NCBI GenBank assembly: GCA_029168955.1
Contig: JAPDOI010000176.1
Coordinates: forward strand, 1,004,501-1,068,500
DNA from: Aplectana chamaeleonis
Lineage: Eukaryota; Nematoda; Chromadorea; Rhabditida; Cosmocercidae
Direction of reading: 5' to 3'
DNA: 64,000 nucleotides
The notes beneath the pieces are model-generated. The model was not told where the DNA came from and made no database searches. It worked only from the letters and a program-made list of their open reading frames with translations. This document shows, piece by piece, positions 24,003 to 36,833 of this stretch. A program made the translations under genes and the position numbers. Numbering within the stretch: position 1 is the stretch's first letter; each line of letters starts with the position of its first letter.

Positions 24003-24480
24003 GTGCAGGACACCAGTGGGAGTGTGCATGACTTTAGGGGGAGTGTGCAGGACGTCATAGAAAGTGTGATGGACTTTAGTGGAGGCATGCAGGAAGTGAT
24101 AGAAAGTGTGCAGGACACCAGTGGGAGTGTGCAGGAAGTGATAGAAAGTGTGCAGGACACCAGTGGGAGTATGCAGGACGTCATAGAAAGTGTGCAGGAC
24201 CCCAGTGGAAGTGTGCAGGACGTGATAGAAAGTGTGCAGGACTTCAGTGGGAGTGTGCAGGATTTGGGGGGAGTGTGCAGGACGAGATAGGAAGTGTGCA
24301 GGACTTTAGTAGGAGTGTGTAGGACGGGATAGAAAGTTTGCAGGACTTCAGTGGGAGTGTGCAGGACGTGATAGAAAGTGTGCAGGACGTGATAGATAGT
24401 GTGCAGGACACCAGTGGGAGGGTGAAGGACGTGAGAGAAAGTGTGCAGGACACCAGTGGCAGTGTGCAGGACGTGATGGA
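24003..24480. repeat. Array B module M7, copy 1 (recurs at about 7.1-kb steps)
   Basis: This module contains a GTGATGGACTTTAGTGGAGG unit, a GTGCAGGACCCCAGTGGAAG unit, a short GATTTGGGGGGAGT unit and then GACGAGATAGGAAGTG, followed by GTGTAGGACGGGATAG. The GACGAGATAGG marker (24281) is found in this window only here, at 31383 and at 38453. The unit order before and after it is shared by the three copies for about 0.4 to 0.5 kb, after which they diverge. Confidence 0.75.
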
Positions 24481-25680
24481 AAGTGTGCAGGACACCAGCG
24501 GCAGTGTGCAGGACGTGAGAGAAAGTGTGCAGGACTTCAGTGGGAGTCTGCAGGACGTGATAGAAAGTGTGCAGGACACCAGTGGGAGGGTGAAGGACGT
24601 GATAAAAAGTGTGCAGGACCCCAGTGGGAGTGTGCATGACTTCTGTGGGAGTGTGCAGGACGTGATAGAAAGTGTGCAGGACTTCAGTGGGAGGGTGAAG
24701 GACGTGATAGAAAGTGAGCAGAACACCAGTGGGAGTGTGCATGACTTTAGGGGGAGTGTGCAGGACGTGATAGAAAGTGTGCAGGACTTCAGTGGGAGTC
24801 TGCAGGACGTGATAGAAAGTGTGCAGGACACCAGTGGCAGTGTGCAGGACTTGATAGAAAGTGTGCACTACTTCAGTGGGAGTCTGCAGGACGTGATAGA
24901 AAGTGTGCAGGACACCAGTGGGAGGGTGAAGGACGTGATAAATGTGTGCAGGACACCAGTGGGAGTGTGCATGACTTTAGGGGGAGTGTGCAGGACGTCA
25001 TAGAAAGTGTGCAGGACTTCAGTGGGAGTGTGCAGGACGTGATAGAAAGTGTGCAGGACACCAGTGGGAGGGTGAAGGACGTGATAGAAAGTGTGCAGGA
25101 CACCAGTGGCAGTGTGCAGGACGTGATGGAAAGTGTGCGGGACACCAGTGGGAGTGCGCAGGACGTGATAGAAAGTGTGCAGGACGTGATAGAAAGTGTG
25201 CAGGACACCAGTGGGAGGGTGAATGACGTGATAGAAAGTGTGCAGGACACCAGTGGCAGTGTGCAGGACGTGATGGAAAGTGTGCAGGACACCAGTGGGA
25301 GTGTGCAGGACGTGATAGAAAGTGTGCAGGACGTGATAGATAGTGTGCAGGACACCAGTGGGAGGGTGAAGGACGTGAGAGAAAGTGTGCAGGACACCAA
25401 TGGCAGTGTGCAGGACGTGATGGAAAGTGTGCAGGACACCAGTGGGAGTGTGCAGGACGTGATAGAAAGTGTGCAAGACTTTAGTGGGAGTGTGCAGGAC
25501 GGGATAGAAAGTGTGAAGGACTTCAGTGGGAGTGTGCATGACTTTAGGGGGAGTGTGCAGAACGTCATAGAAAGTGTGCTGGACTTTAGTGGAGGCATGC
25601 AGGAAGTGATAGAAAGTGCGCAGGACACCAGTGGGAGTGTGCAGGACGTGATAGAAAGTGTGCAGGACTTCAGTGGGAGT

Positions 25681-26560
25681 GTGCAGGATTTAGGGGGAGT
25701 GTGCAGGACGTGATAGAAAGTGTACAGGACTTTAGTAGGAGTGTGCAGGAGGGGATAGAAAGTGTGCAGGACTCCAGTGGGAGTGTGCTTGACTTTAGGG
25801 GGAGTGTGCAGGACGTGATGGAAAGTGTGCAGGACACCACTGGGAGTGTGCAGGACACCAGTGGGAGGGTGAAGGACGTGATAGAAAGTGTGCAGAACAC
25901 CAGTGGGAGTGTGCATGACTTTAGGGGGAGTGTGCAGGACGTCATAGAAAGTGTGCAGGACACCAGTGGCAGTGTGCAGGACGTGATAGAAAGTGTGCAG
26001 GACTTCAGTGGGAGTGTGCAGGACGTGATAGAAAGTGTGCAGGACACCAGTGGGAGGGTGAAGGACGTGATAAAAAGTGTGCAGGACTCCAGTGGGAGTG
26101 CGCATGACTTCAGTGGGAGTGTGCAGGACGTGATAGAAAGTGTGCAGGGCTTCAGTGGGAGTGTGCAGGACACCAGTGGGAGGGTGAAGGACGTGATAGA
26201 AAGTGTGCAGGACACCAGTGGCAGTGTGCAGGACGTGATGGAAAGTGTGCGGGACACCAGTGGGAGTGTGCAGGACGTGATAGAAAGTGCGCAGGACGTG
26301 ATAGAAAGTGTGCAGGACACCAGTGGGAGGGTGAAGAACGTGATAGAAAGTGTGCAGGACACCAGTGGCAGTGTGCAGGACACCAGTGGGAGGGTGAAGG
26401 ACGTGAGAGAAAGTGTGCAGGACACCAGTGGCAGTGTGCAGGACGTGATGGAAAGTGTGCAGGACACCAGTGGGGGTGTGCAGGACGTGATAGAAGGTGT
26501 GCAAGACTCTAGTGGGAGTGGGCAGGAAGTGATAGAAAGTGTGCAGGACTTCAGTGGGAG
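25681..26560. repeat. Array B 1070-bp HOR, shortened variant copy
   Basis: Unit order follows the 1070-bp HOR (20-bp GATTTAGGGGG unit, GTGTACAGGACTTTAGTAGG, GTGCTTGACTTTAGGG, GTGCAGGACACCACTGGG, and so on). Some units are missing: the unit between the ACCACTGGG and ACCAGTGGGAGGGTG units, and another after the GTGCAGGGCTTCAG unit. It ends in a GATTTGGGGGGAGG unit. The missing pieces are whole dimers or units, as expected from slippage or unequal exchange. Confidence 0.7.
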
Positions 26561-29500
26561 TGTGCAGGATTTGGGGGGAGGGTGCAGGACGTCATAGAAA
26601 GTGTGCAGGACTTTAGTGGGAGTGTGCAGGATGTGATAGAAAGTGTGCAGGACTTCAAGGGGAGTGTGCAGGACGTGATAGAAAGTGTGCAGGACGTGAT
26701 AGAAAGTGTGCAGGATACCAGTGGGAGTGTGCAGGACGTGATAGAAAGCTAGCAGGACACCAGTGGGAGTGTGCAGGACGTGATAGAAAGCGTGCAGGAC
26801 ACCAGTGGGGGTGTGCAGGGCGTGATAGAAAGTGTGCAGGACACCAGTGGGGGTGTGCAGGACGTGATAGAAAGTGTGCAGGACTTCAGCGGGAGTGTGC
26901 AGGACGTGAGAGAAAGTGTGCAGGACACCAGTGGGGGTGTGCAGGACGTGATAGAAAGTGTGCGGGACACCAGTGGGAGTGTGCATGAGTGTGCAGGACG
27001 TGATAGAAAGTGTGCAGGACACCAGTGGGAGGGTGAAGGACGTGATAGAAAGTGTGCAGAACACCAGTGGGAGTGTGCATGACTTTAGTGCAGGACGTGA
27101 TAGAAAGTGTGCAGGACTTCAGTGGGAGTGTGCAGGATGTGATAGAAAGTGCGCAGGACACTTGTGGTAGTGTGCAGGACGTGATAGAAAGTGTGCAGGA
27201 CTTCAGTGGGAGTGTGCAGGGCGTGATATAAAGTGTGCAGGACACCAGTGGGAGGGTGAAGGACGTGATAAAAGTGTGCAGGACACCAGTGGGAGTGTGC
27301 ATGACTTTAGTGGGAGTGTGCAGGACGTCATAGAAAGTGTGCAGGACTTTAGTGGGAGTGTGCAGGACGTGATAGAAAGTGTACAGGACACCAGTGGGAG
27401 TGTGCAGGACGTGATAGAAAGTGTGCAGGACACCAGTGGTAGTATGCAGGACGTGATAGAAAGTGTGCAGGACTTCAGTGGGAGTGTGAGGGGACGTGAT
27501 AGAAAGTGTGCAGGACGTGATAGAAAGTGTGCAGGACACCAGTGGTAGTAACAGGACGTGATAGAAAGTGTGCAGGACACCACTGGGAGTGTGCAGGACG
27601 TGATAGAAAGTGTGCAGGACACCAGTGGGAGGGTGAAGGACGTGATAGAAAGTGTGCAGGACGTGATAGATAGTGTGCAGGACACCAGTGGGAGGGTGAA
27701 GGACGTGAGAGAAAGTATGCAGGACACCAGTGGCAGTGTGCAGGACGTGATGGAAAGTGTGCAGGACACCAGTGGGAGTGTGCAGGACGTGATAGAAAGT
27801 GTGCAAGACTTTAGTGGGAGTGTGCAGGACGGGATAGAAAGAGTGCAGGACTTCAGTGGGAGTGTGCATGACTTTAGGGGGAGTGTGCAGAACGTCATAG
27901 AAAGTGTGCTGGACTTTAGTGGAGGCATGTAGGAAGTGATAGAGAGTGTGCAGGACACCAGTGGGAGCGTGCAGGACGTGATAGAAAGTGTGCAGGACTT
28001 CAGTGGGAGTGTGCAGGATTTAGGGGGAGTGTGCAGGACGTGATAGAAAGTGTACAGGACTTTAGTAGGAGTGTGAAGGAGGGGATAGAAAGTGTGCAGG
28101 ACTCCAGTGGGAGTGTGCTTGACTTTAGGGGGAGTGTGCAGGACGTGATGGAAAGTGTGCAGGACACCACTGGGAGTGTGCAGGACTGATGGAGTGTGCA
28201 GGACACCAGTGGGAGGGTGAAGGACGTGATAGAAAGTGTGCAGAACACCAGTGGGAGTGTGCATGACTTTAGGGGAGTGTGCAGGACGTCATAGAAAGTG
28301 TGCAGGACACCAGTGGCAGTGTGCAGGACGTGATAGAAAGTGTGCAGGACTTCAGTGGGAGTGTGCATGACGTGATAGAAAGTGTGCAGGACACCAGTGG
28401 GAGGGTGAAGGACGTGATAAAAAGTGTGCAGGACACCAGTGGGAGTGCGCATGACTTCAGTGGGAGTGTGCAGGACGTGATAGAAAGTGTGCAGGACTTT
28501 AGTGAAAGTGTGCAGGACGTGAAAGAAAGTGTGCAGGACTCCAGTGGAAGGGTGATGGTCGTGACAGAAAGTGTGCAGGACTCCAGTGGCTGTGTGCAGG
28601 TCGTGATGGAAAGTGTGCAGGACACCAGTTGGAGTGTGCAGGACGTGATAGAAAGTGCGCAGGACGTGATAGAAAGTGTGCAGGACACCAGTGGGAGGTG
28701 AAGAACGTGATAGAAAGTGTGCAGGACACCAGTGGCAGTGTTCAGGACACCAGTTGGAGGGTGAAGGAGGTGAGAGAAAGTGTGCAGGACACCAGTGGCA
28801 GTGTGCAGGACGTGATGGAAAGTGTGCAGGACACCAGTGGGAGTGTGCAGGACGTGATAGAAAGTGTGCAAGACTTTGGTGGGAGTGTGCAGGACGGGAT
28901 AGAAAGTGTGCAGGACTTCAGTGGGAGTGTGCATGACTTTAGGGGAGTGTGCAGGACGTCATAGAAAGTGTGCTGGACTTTAGTGGAGGCATGTAGGAAG
29001 TGATAGAAAGTGTGCAGGACACCAGTGGGAGCGTGCAGGACGTGATAGAAAGTGTGCAGGACACCAGTGGGAGTGTGCAGGACGTGATAGAAAGTGTGCA
29101 GGACACCAGTGGGAGTGTGCAGGACGTGATAGAAAGTGTGCAGGACGTGATAGATAGTGTGCAGGACACCAGTGGGAGGGTGAAGGACGTGAGAGAAAGT
29201 GTGCAGGACACCAATGGCAGTGTGCAGGACGTGATGGAAAGTGTGCAGGACACCAGTGGGGGTGTGCAGGACGTGATAGAAAGTGTGCAGGACTTTAGTG
29301 GGAGTGTGCAGGACGGGATAGAAAGTGTGCAGGACTTCAGTGGGAGTGTGCATGACTTTAGGGGAGTGTGCAGGACGTCATAGAAAGTGTGCTGGACTTT
29401 AGTGGAGGCATGCAGGAAGTGATAGAAAGTGTGCAGGACACCAGTGGGAGTGTGCAGGACGTGATAGAAAGTGTGCAGGACTTCAGTGGGGTGTGCAGGA

Positions 29501-31122
29501 TTTAGGGGAGTGTGCAGGACGTGATAGAAAGTGTACAGGACTTTAGTAGGAGTGTGCAGGAGGATAGAAAGTGTGCAGGACTCCAGTGGGAGTGTGCTTG
29601 ACTTTAGGGGAGTGTGCAGGACGTGATGGAAAGTGTGCAGGACACCACTGGGAGTGTGCAGGACGTCATAGAAAGTGTGCAGGACACCAGTGGGAGTGTG
29701 CAGGACGTGATAGAAAGTGTGCAGAACACCAGTGGGAGTGTGCAGGACTTGAGTGGGAGTGTGCAGGACGTGATATAAAGTGTGCAGAAACCAGTGGGAG
29801 TGTGCAGGACGTGATAGAAAGTGTGCAGGACTTCAGTGGGAGTGTGCAGGACGTGATAGAAAGTGTGCAGGACACCAGAGGGAGGGTGAAGGACGTGATA
29901 AAAGTGTGCAGGACACCAGTGGGAGTGTGCATGACTTCTGTGGGAGTGTGCAGGACGTGATAGAAAGTGTGCAGGACTTCAGTGGGAGTGTGCAGGACGT
30001 GATAGAAAGTGTGCAGGACACCAGTGGGAGGGTGAAGGACGTGATAGAAAGTGTGCAGGACACCAGTGGCAGTGTGCAGGACGTGATGGAAAGTGTGCGG
30101 GACACCAGTGGGAGTGCGCAGGACGTGATAGAAAGTGCGCAGGACGTGATAGAAAGTGTGCAGGACACCAGTGGGAGGGCGAAGAACGTGATAGAAAGTG
30201 TGCAGGACACCAGTGGCAGTGTGCAGGACACCAGTGGGAGGGGGAAGGACGTGAGAGAAAGTGTGCAGGACACCAGTGGGAGGGTGCAGGACGTGATGGA
30301 AAGTGTGCAGGACACCAGTGGGAGTGTGCAGGACGTGATAGAAAGTGTGCAAGACTTCAGTGGGAGTGTGCAGGACGGGATAGAAAGTGTGCAGGACTTC
30401 AGTGGGAGTGTGCATGACTTTAGGGGGAGTGTGCAGAACGTCATAGAAAGTGTGCTGGACTTTAGTGGAGGCATGCAGGAAGTGATAGAAAGTGCGCAGG
30501 ACACCAGTGGGAGTGTGCAGGACGTGATAGAAAGTGTGCAGGACTTCAGTGGGAGTGTGCAGGATTTGAAAGTGGGGAGTGTGCAGGACGTGATAGAAAG
30601 TGTACAGGACTTTGGTAGGAGTGTGCAGGAGGGGATAGAAAGTGTGCAGGGCTCCAGAGGGAGTGTGCATGACTTCAGTGGGAGTGTGCAGGACGTGATA
30701 GAAAGTGTGCAGGACTTCAGTGGGAGTGTGCAGGACGTGATAGAAAGTGTGCAGGACACCAGTGGGAGGGTGAAGGACGTGATAAAAGTGTGCAGGACAC
30801 CAGTGGGAGTGTGCATGACTTCAGTGGGAGTGTGCAGGACGTGACAGAAAGTGTGCAGGACTTCACTGGGAGTGTGCAGGACGTGATAGAAAGTGTGCAG
30901 GACACCAGTGGGAGGGTGAAGGACGTGATAGAAAGTGTGCAGGACACCAGTGGCAGTGTGCAGGACGTGATAGAAAGTGTGCAGGACACCAGTGGGAGGG
31001 TGAAGGACGTGATAGAAAGTGTGCAGGACACCAGTGGCAGTGTGCAGGACGTGATAGAAAGTGTGCAGGACACCAGTGGGAGGGTGAAGGACGTGATAAA
31101 AAGTGTGCAGGACACCAGTGGG

Positions 31123-31590
31123 AGTGTGCATGACTTTAGGGGGAGTGTGCAGGACGTCATAGAAAGTGTGATGGACTTTAGTGGAGGCATGCAGGAAGTG
31201 ATAGAAAGTGTGCAGGACACCAGTGGGAGTGTGCAGGAAGTGATAGAAAGTGTGCAGGACACCAGTGGGAGCATGCAGGACGTCATAGAAAGTGTGCAGG
31301 ACCCCAGTGGAAGTGTGCAGGACGTGATAGAAAGTGTGCAGGACTTCAGTGGGAGTGTGCAGGATTTGGGGGGAGTGTGCAGGACGAGATAGGAAGTGTG
31401 CAGGACTTTAGTAGGAGTGTGTAGGACGGGATAGAAAGTGTGCAGGACTTCAGTGGGAGTGTGCAGGACGTGATAGAAAGTGTGCAGGACGTGATAGATA
31501 GTGTGCAGGACACCAGTGGGAGGGTGAAGGACGTGAGAGAAAGTGTGCAGGACACCAGTGGCAGTGTGCAGGACGTGATGAAAAGTGTGC
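31123..31590. repeat. Array B module M7, copy 2
   Basis: This has the same unit order as 24003 to 24480, with GACGAGATAGG at 31383, that is 7102 bp right of copy 1. It is followed by the same GTGTAGGACGGGATAG unit and the same GTGATAGATAGTG and GTGAGAGAAAGTG units. The sequence between the copies is not conserved as one 7-kb block, so this is a dispersed module rather than a proven 7-kb HOR. Confidence 0.75.
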
Positions 31591-33009
31591 AGGACACCAG
31601 TGGGAGTGTGCAGGACGTGATAGAAAGTGTGCAGGACACAGTGGGAGTGTGCAGGACGTGATGGAAAGTGTGCAGGACACCAGTGGGAGTCTGCAGGACG
31701 TGATAGAAAGTGTGCAGGACACCAGTGGGAGGGTGAAGGACGTGAAAAAAAGTGTGCAGGACACCAGTGGGAGTGTGCATGACTTCTGTGGGAGTGTGCA
31801 GGACGTGATAAAAAGTGTGCAGGACTTCAGTGGGAGTTTGCAGGACGTGACAGAAAGTGTGCAGGACACCAGTGGGAGGGTGAAGGACGTGATGGAAAGT
31901 GTGCGGGACACCAGTGGGAGTGCGCAGGACGTGATAGAAAGTGTGCAGGACACCAGTGGGAGGGTGAAGGACGTGATAGAAAGTGTGCAGGACACCAGTG
32001 GCAGTGTGCAGGACGTGATGGAAAGTGTGCAGGACACCAGTGGGAGTGTGCAGGACGTGATAGAAAGTGTGCAGGACGTGATAGATAGTGTGCAGGACAC
32101 CAGTGGGAGGGTGAAGGACGTGAGAGAAAGTGTGCAGGACACCAGTGGCAGTGTGCAGGACGTGATGGAAAGTGTGCAGGACACCAGTGGGAGTGTGCAG
32201 GACGTGATAGAAAGTGTGCAGGACACCAGTGGGAGTGTGCAGGACGTGATACAAAGTGTGCAGGACTTCAGTGGGAGTGTGCAGGACTCCAGTGGGAGTG
32301 TACAGGACGTGATAGAAAGTGTGCAGGAAACCAGTGGGGGTGTGCAGGACGTGAAAGAAAGTGTGCAGGACACCAGTGGGAGTGTGCAGGACACCAGTGC
32401 GAGTGTGCAGGACGTGATAGAAAGTGTGCAGGAAACCAGTGGGAGTGTGCAGGACGTGAAAGAAAGTGTGCAGGACACCAGTGGAAGGGTGATGGACGTG
32501 ACAGAAAGTGTGCAGGACACCAGTGGCAGTGTGCAGGACGTGATGGAAAGTGTGCAGGACACCAGTGGGGGTGTGCAGGACGTGATAGAAAGTGTGCAGG
32601 ACTTCAGTGGGAGTGTGCAGGACGTGATAGAAAGTGCGCAGGACATCAGTGGGAGTGTGCAGGACACCAGTGGGAGTGTGCAGGACGTGATAAAAAGTGT
32701 GCAGGACACAAGTGGGAGTGTGCAGGACGTGATAGAAAGTGCGCAGGACATCAGTGGGAGTGTGCAGGACGTGATAGAAAGTGTGCAGGACATCAGTGGG
32801 AGTGGCGTGAGACACCAGTGGGAGGGTGAAGGACGTGAGAGAAAGTGTGCAGGACACCAGTGGGAGTGCGCAGGACGTGATAGAAAGTGTGCAGGACACC
32901 AGTGGGAGTGTGCAGGACGTGATAGAAAGTGTGCAGGACACCAGTAAGAGTGTGCAGGACGTTGATAGAAAGTGTGCAGGACTTCAGTGGGTGTGTGCAG
33001 CACTTTAGC

Positions 33010-33720
33010 GGAGTGTGCAGGACGTGATAGAAAGTGTGCAGGACACCAGTGGGAGTGTGCAGGACGTGATAGAAAGTGTGCAGGACTCCGGTGGGTGTGT
33101 GCAGCACTTTGGGGGGAGTGTGCAGGACGTCATAGAAAGTGTGCAGGACTTTAGTGGGAGTGTGCAGGACGTGATAGAAAATGTGCAGGACACCAGTGGG
33201 AGTGTGCAGGACGTGATAGAAAGTGTGCAGGACACCAGTGGGAGTGTGCAGGACGTGATAGAAAGTGTGCAAGATATTAGTGGGAGTGTGCAGGACGTGA
33301 TAGAAAGTGCGCAGGACACCTGTGGTAGTGTGCAGGACGTGATAGAAAGTGTGCAGGACTTCAGTGGGAGTGTGCAGGACGTGATAGAAAGTGTGCAGGA
33401 CACCAGTGGGAGTGTGCAGGACGTGATAGAAAGTGTGCAGGACACCAGTGGGAGTGTGCAGGACGTGATAGAAAGTGTGCAGGACTTCAGTGGGAGTGTG
33501 CAGGACGTGATAGAAAGTGTGCAGGACTTCAGTGGGAGTGTGCAGGACGTGATAGAAAGTGTGCAGGACACCAGTGGGAGTGTGCAGGACGTGATAGAAA
33601 GTGTGCAGGACACCAGTGGGGGTGTGCAGGACGTGATAGAAAGTGTGCAGGACACCAGTGGGAGGGTGAAGGACGTGATAGAAAGTGTGCAGGACACCAG
33701 TGGGAGTGTGCAGGACGTCA
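33010..33720. repeat. Array B, near-pure 42-bp dimer run
   Basis: Here the two basic 21-bp types alternate with little variation for about 17 dimers, with none of the diagnostic units of the 1070-bp HOR. A single GATATTAG unit (about 33272) and a single GACACCTGTGGTAG unit (about 33317) are the clearest exceptions. A similar run lies at about 43100 to 43520. These stretches may show the ancestral dimer state or a recent local expansion. Confidence 0.75.
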
Positions 33721-34344
33721 TAGAAAGTGTGCATTACACCAGTGGGAGTGAGTAGGACGTGACCGAAAGTGTGCAGGACTTCAGTGGGAGTATGCAGGAC
33801 GCGATAGAAAGTGTGCAGGACACCAGTGGGAGCATGCAGGACGTCATAGAAAGTGTGCAGGACCCCAGTGGAAGTGTGCAGGACGTGATGGAAAGTGTGC
33901 AGGACACCAGTGGGAGTGTGCAGGACGTGATAGAAAGTGTGCAAGACTTTAGTGGGAGTGTGCAGGACGGGATAGAAAGTGTGAAGGACTTCAGTGGGAG
34001 TGTGCATGACTTTGAGGGGAGTGTGCAGAACGTCATAGAAAGTGTGCAGGACACCAGTGGGAGTGTGCAGGACGTGATAGAAAGTGTGCAGGACTTCAGT
34101 GGGAGTGTGCATGACTTTAGGGGGAGTGTGCAGGACGTCATAGAAAGTGTGCAGGACACCAGTGGCAGTGTGCAGGACGTGATGGAAAGTGTGCAGGATG
34201 CACCGGTGGGAGTGTGCAGGACGTCATAGACGTGATGGAAAGTGTTGCAGGACACCAGTGTGTGGGTACGTCATAGAAAGTGTGCAGGACACCAGTGGGA
34301 GTGTGCAGGACGTGATAGAAAGTGTGCAGGACTTCAGTGGGAGT

Positions 34345-35412
34345 GTGCAGGATTTAGGGGAGTGTGCAGGACGTGATAGAAAGTGTACAGGACTTTAGTA
34401 GGAGTGTGAAGGAGGGATAGAAAGTGTGCAGGACTCCAGTGGGAGTGTGCTTGACTTTAGGGAAAGTGTGCAGGACGTGATGGAAAGTGTGCAGGACACC
34501 ACTGGGAGTGTGCAGGACGTGATAGAAAGTGTGCAGGACACCAGTGGGAGGGTGAAGGACGTGATAGAAAGTGTGCAGGACACCAGAGGGAGTGTGCATG
34601 ACTTTAGGGGGAGTGTGCAGGACGTCATAGAAAGTGTGCAGGACACCAGTGGCTGTGTGCAGGACGTGATAGAAAGTGTGCAGGACTTCAGTGGGAGTGT
34701 GCATGACGGGATAGAAAGTGTGCAGGACACCAGTGGGAGGGTGAAGGACGTGATAAAAAGTGTGCAGAACACCAGTGGGAGTGCGCATGACTTCAGTGGG
34801 AGTGTGCAGGACGTGATAGAAAGTGTGCAGGGCTTCAGGGGGAGTGTGCAGGACGTGATAGAAAGTGTGCAGGACACCAGTGGGAGGGTGAAGGACGTGA
34901 TAGAAAGTGTGCAGGACACCAGTGGCAGTGTGCAGGACGTGATGGAAAGTGTGCGGGACACCAGTGGGAGTGTGCAGGACGTGATAGAAAGTGCGCAGGA
35001 CGTGATAGAAAGTGTGCAGGACACCAGTGGGAGGGTGAAGAACGTGATAGAAAGTGTGCAGGACACCAGTGGCAGTGTGCAGGACACCAGTGGGAGGGTG
35101 AAGGACGTGAGAGAAAGTGTGCAGGACACCAGTGGCAGTGTGCAGGACGTGATGGTAAGTGTGCAGGACACCAGTGGGAGTGTGCAGGACGTGATAGAAA
35201 GTGTGCAAGACTTTAGTGGGAGTGTGCAGGACGGGATAGAAAGTGTGCAGGACTTCAGTGGGAGTGTGCATGACTTTAGGGGGAGTGTGCAGAACGTCAT
35301 AGAAAGTGTGCTGGACTTTAGTGGAGGCATGCAGGAAGTGATAGAAAGTGTGCAGGACACCAGTGGGAGTGTGCATGACGTGATAGAAAGTGTGCAGGAC
35401 TTCAGTGGGAGT
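34345..35412. repeat. Array B 1070-bp HOR, copy with two single-base losses
   Basis: It runs from one short GATTTAGGGG unit (GTGCAGGAT at 34345) to the next at 35413, 1068 bp. It is collinear with 36834 to 37903, and the GTGCTGGACTTTAGTGGAGG unit lies at the equivalent place (35308 onward). The two-base difference from 1070 is explained by one missing G in the short unit and one in the GGAGGGATAG unit near 34413. Confidence 0.8.
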
Positions 35413-35640
35413 GTGCAGGATTTAGGGGGAGTGTGCAGGACGTGATAGAAGTGTACAGGACTTTGGTAGGAGTGTGCAGGAGGGGATAGGAAGTGTGCAG
35501 GACTCCAGAGGGAGTGTGCATGACTTCAGTGGGAGTGTGCAGGACGTGATAGAAAGTGTGCATGACTTCAGTGGGAGTGTGCAGGACGCGATAGAAAGTG
35601 TGCAGGACTTCAGTGGGAGTTTGCAGGACGTGACAGAAAG

Positions 35641-36520
35641 TGTGCAGGACACCAGTGGGAGGGTGAAGGACGTGATGGAAAGTGTGCGGGACACCAGTGG
35701 GAGTGCGCAGGACGTGATAGAAAGTGTGCAGGACACCAGTGGGAGGGTGAAGGACGTGATAGAAAGTGTGCAGGACACCAGTGGCAGTGTGCAGGACGTG
35801 ATGGAAAGTGTGCAGGACACCAGTGGGAGTGTGCAGGACGTGATAGAAAGTGTGCAGGACGTGATAGATAGTGTGCAGGACACCAGTGGGAGGGTGAAGG
35901 ACGTGAGAGAAAGTGTGCAGGACACCAATGGCAGTGTGCAGGACGTGATGGAAAGTGTGCAGGACACCAGTGGGAGTGTGCAGGACGTGATAGAAAGTGT
36001 GCAAGACTTTAGTGGGAGTGTGCAGGACGGGATAGAAAGTGTGCATGACTTCAGTGGGAGTGTGCAGGACGCGATAGAAAGTGTGCAGGACTTCAGTGGG
36101 AGGGTGAAGGACGTGATGGAAAGTGTGCGGGACACCAGTGGGAGTGCGCAGGACGTGATAGAAAGTGTGCAGGACACCAGTGGGAGGGTGAAGGACGTGA
36201 TAGAAAGTGTGCAGGACACCAGTGGCAGTGTGCAGGACGTGATGGAAAGTGTGCAGGACACCAGTGGGAGTGTGCAGGACGTGATAGAAAGTGTGCAGGA
36301 CGTGATAGATAGTGTGCAGGACACCAGTGGGAGGGTGAAGGACGTGAGAGAAAGTGTGCAGGACACCAATGGCAGTGTGCAGGACGTGATGGAAAGTGTG
36401 CAGGACACCAGTGGGAGTGTGCAGGACGTGATAGAAAGTGTGCAAGACTTTAGTGGGAGTGTGCAGGACGGGATAGAAAGTGTGAAGGACTTCAGTGGGA
36501 GTGTGCATGACTTTAAGGGG
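35641..36520. repeat. Array B 441-bp tandem duplication
   Basis: The unit AGTGTGCGGGACACC occurs at 35681 and at 36122, 441 bp apart, exactly 21 units. The following unit order (GTGCGCAGGACGTG, GTGATAGATAGTG, ACCAATGGCAGT, GTGCAAGACTTTAG, GACGGGATAG) is the same in both. The related region at 52.1 to 52.6 kb has only one copy, and the offset between the two regions changes from 16537 to 16095 across the duplication, a difference of 442. Confidence 0.82.
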
Positions 36521-36833
36521 AGTGTGCAGAACGTCATAGAAAGTGTGCAGGACACCAGTGGGAGTGTGCAGGACGTGATAGAAAGTGTGCAGGACTTCAG
36601 TGGGAGTGTGCATGACTTTAGGGGGAGTGTGCAGGACGTCATAGAAAGTGTGCAGGACACCAGTGGCAGTGTGCAGGACGTGATAGAAAGTGTGGAGGCA
36701 TGCAGGAAGTGATAGAAAGTGATAGGACGTGATAGAAAGTGTGGAGGCATGCAGTAAGTGATAGAAAGTGTGCAGGACACCAGTGGGGAGGGTGCAGGAC
36801 GTGATGGAAAGTGTGCAGGACTTCAGTGGGAGT

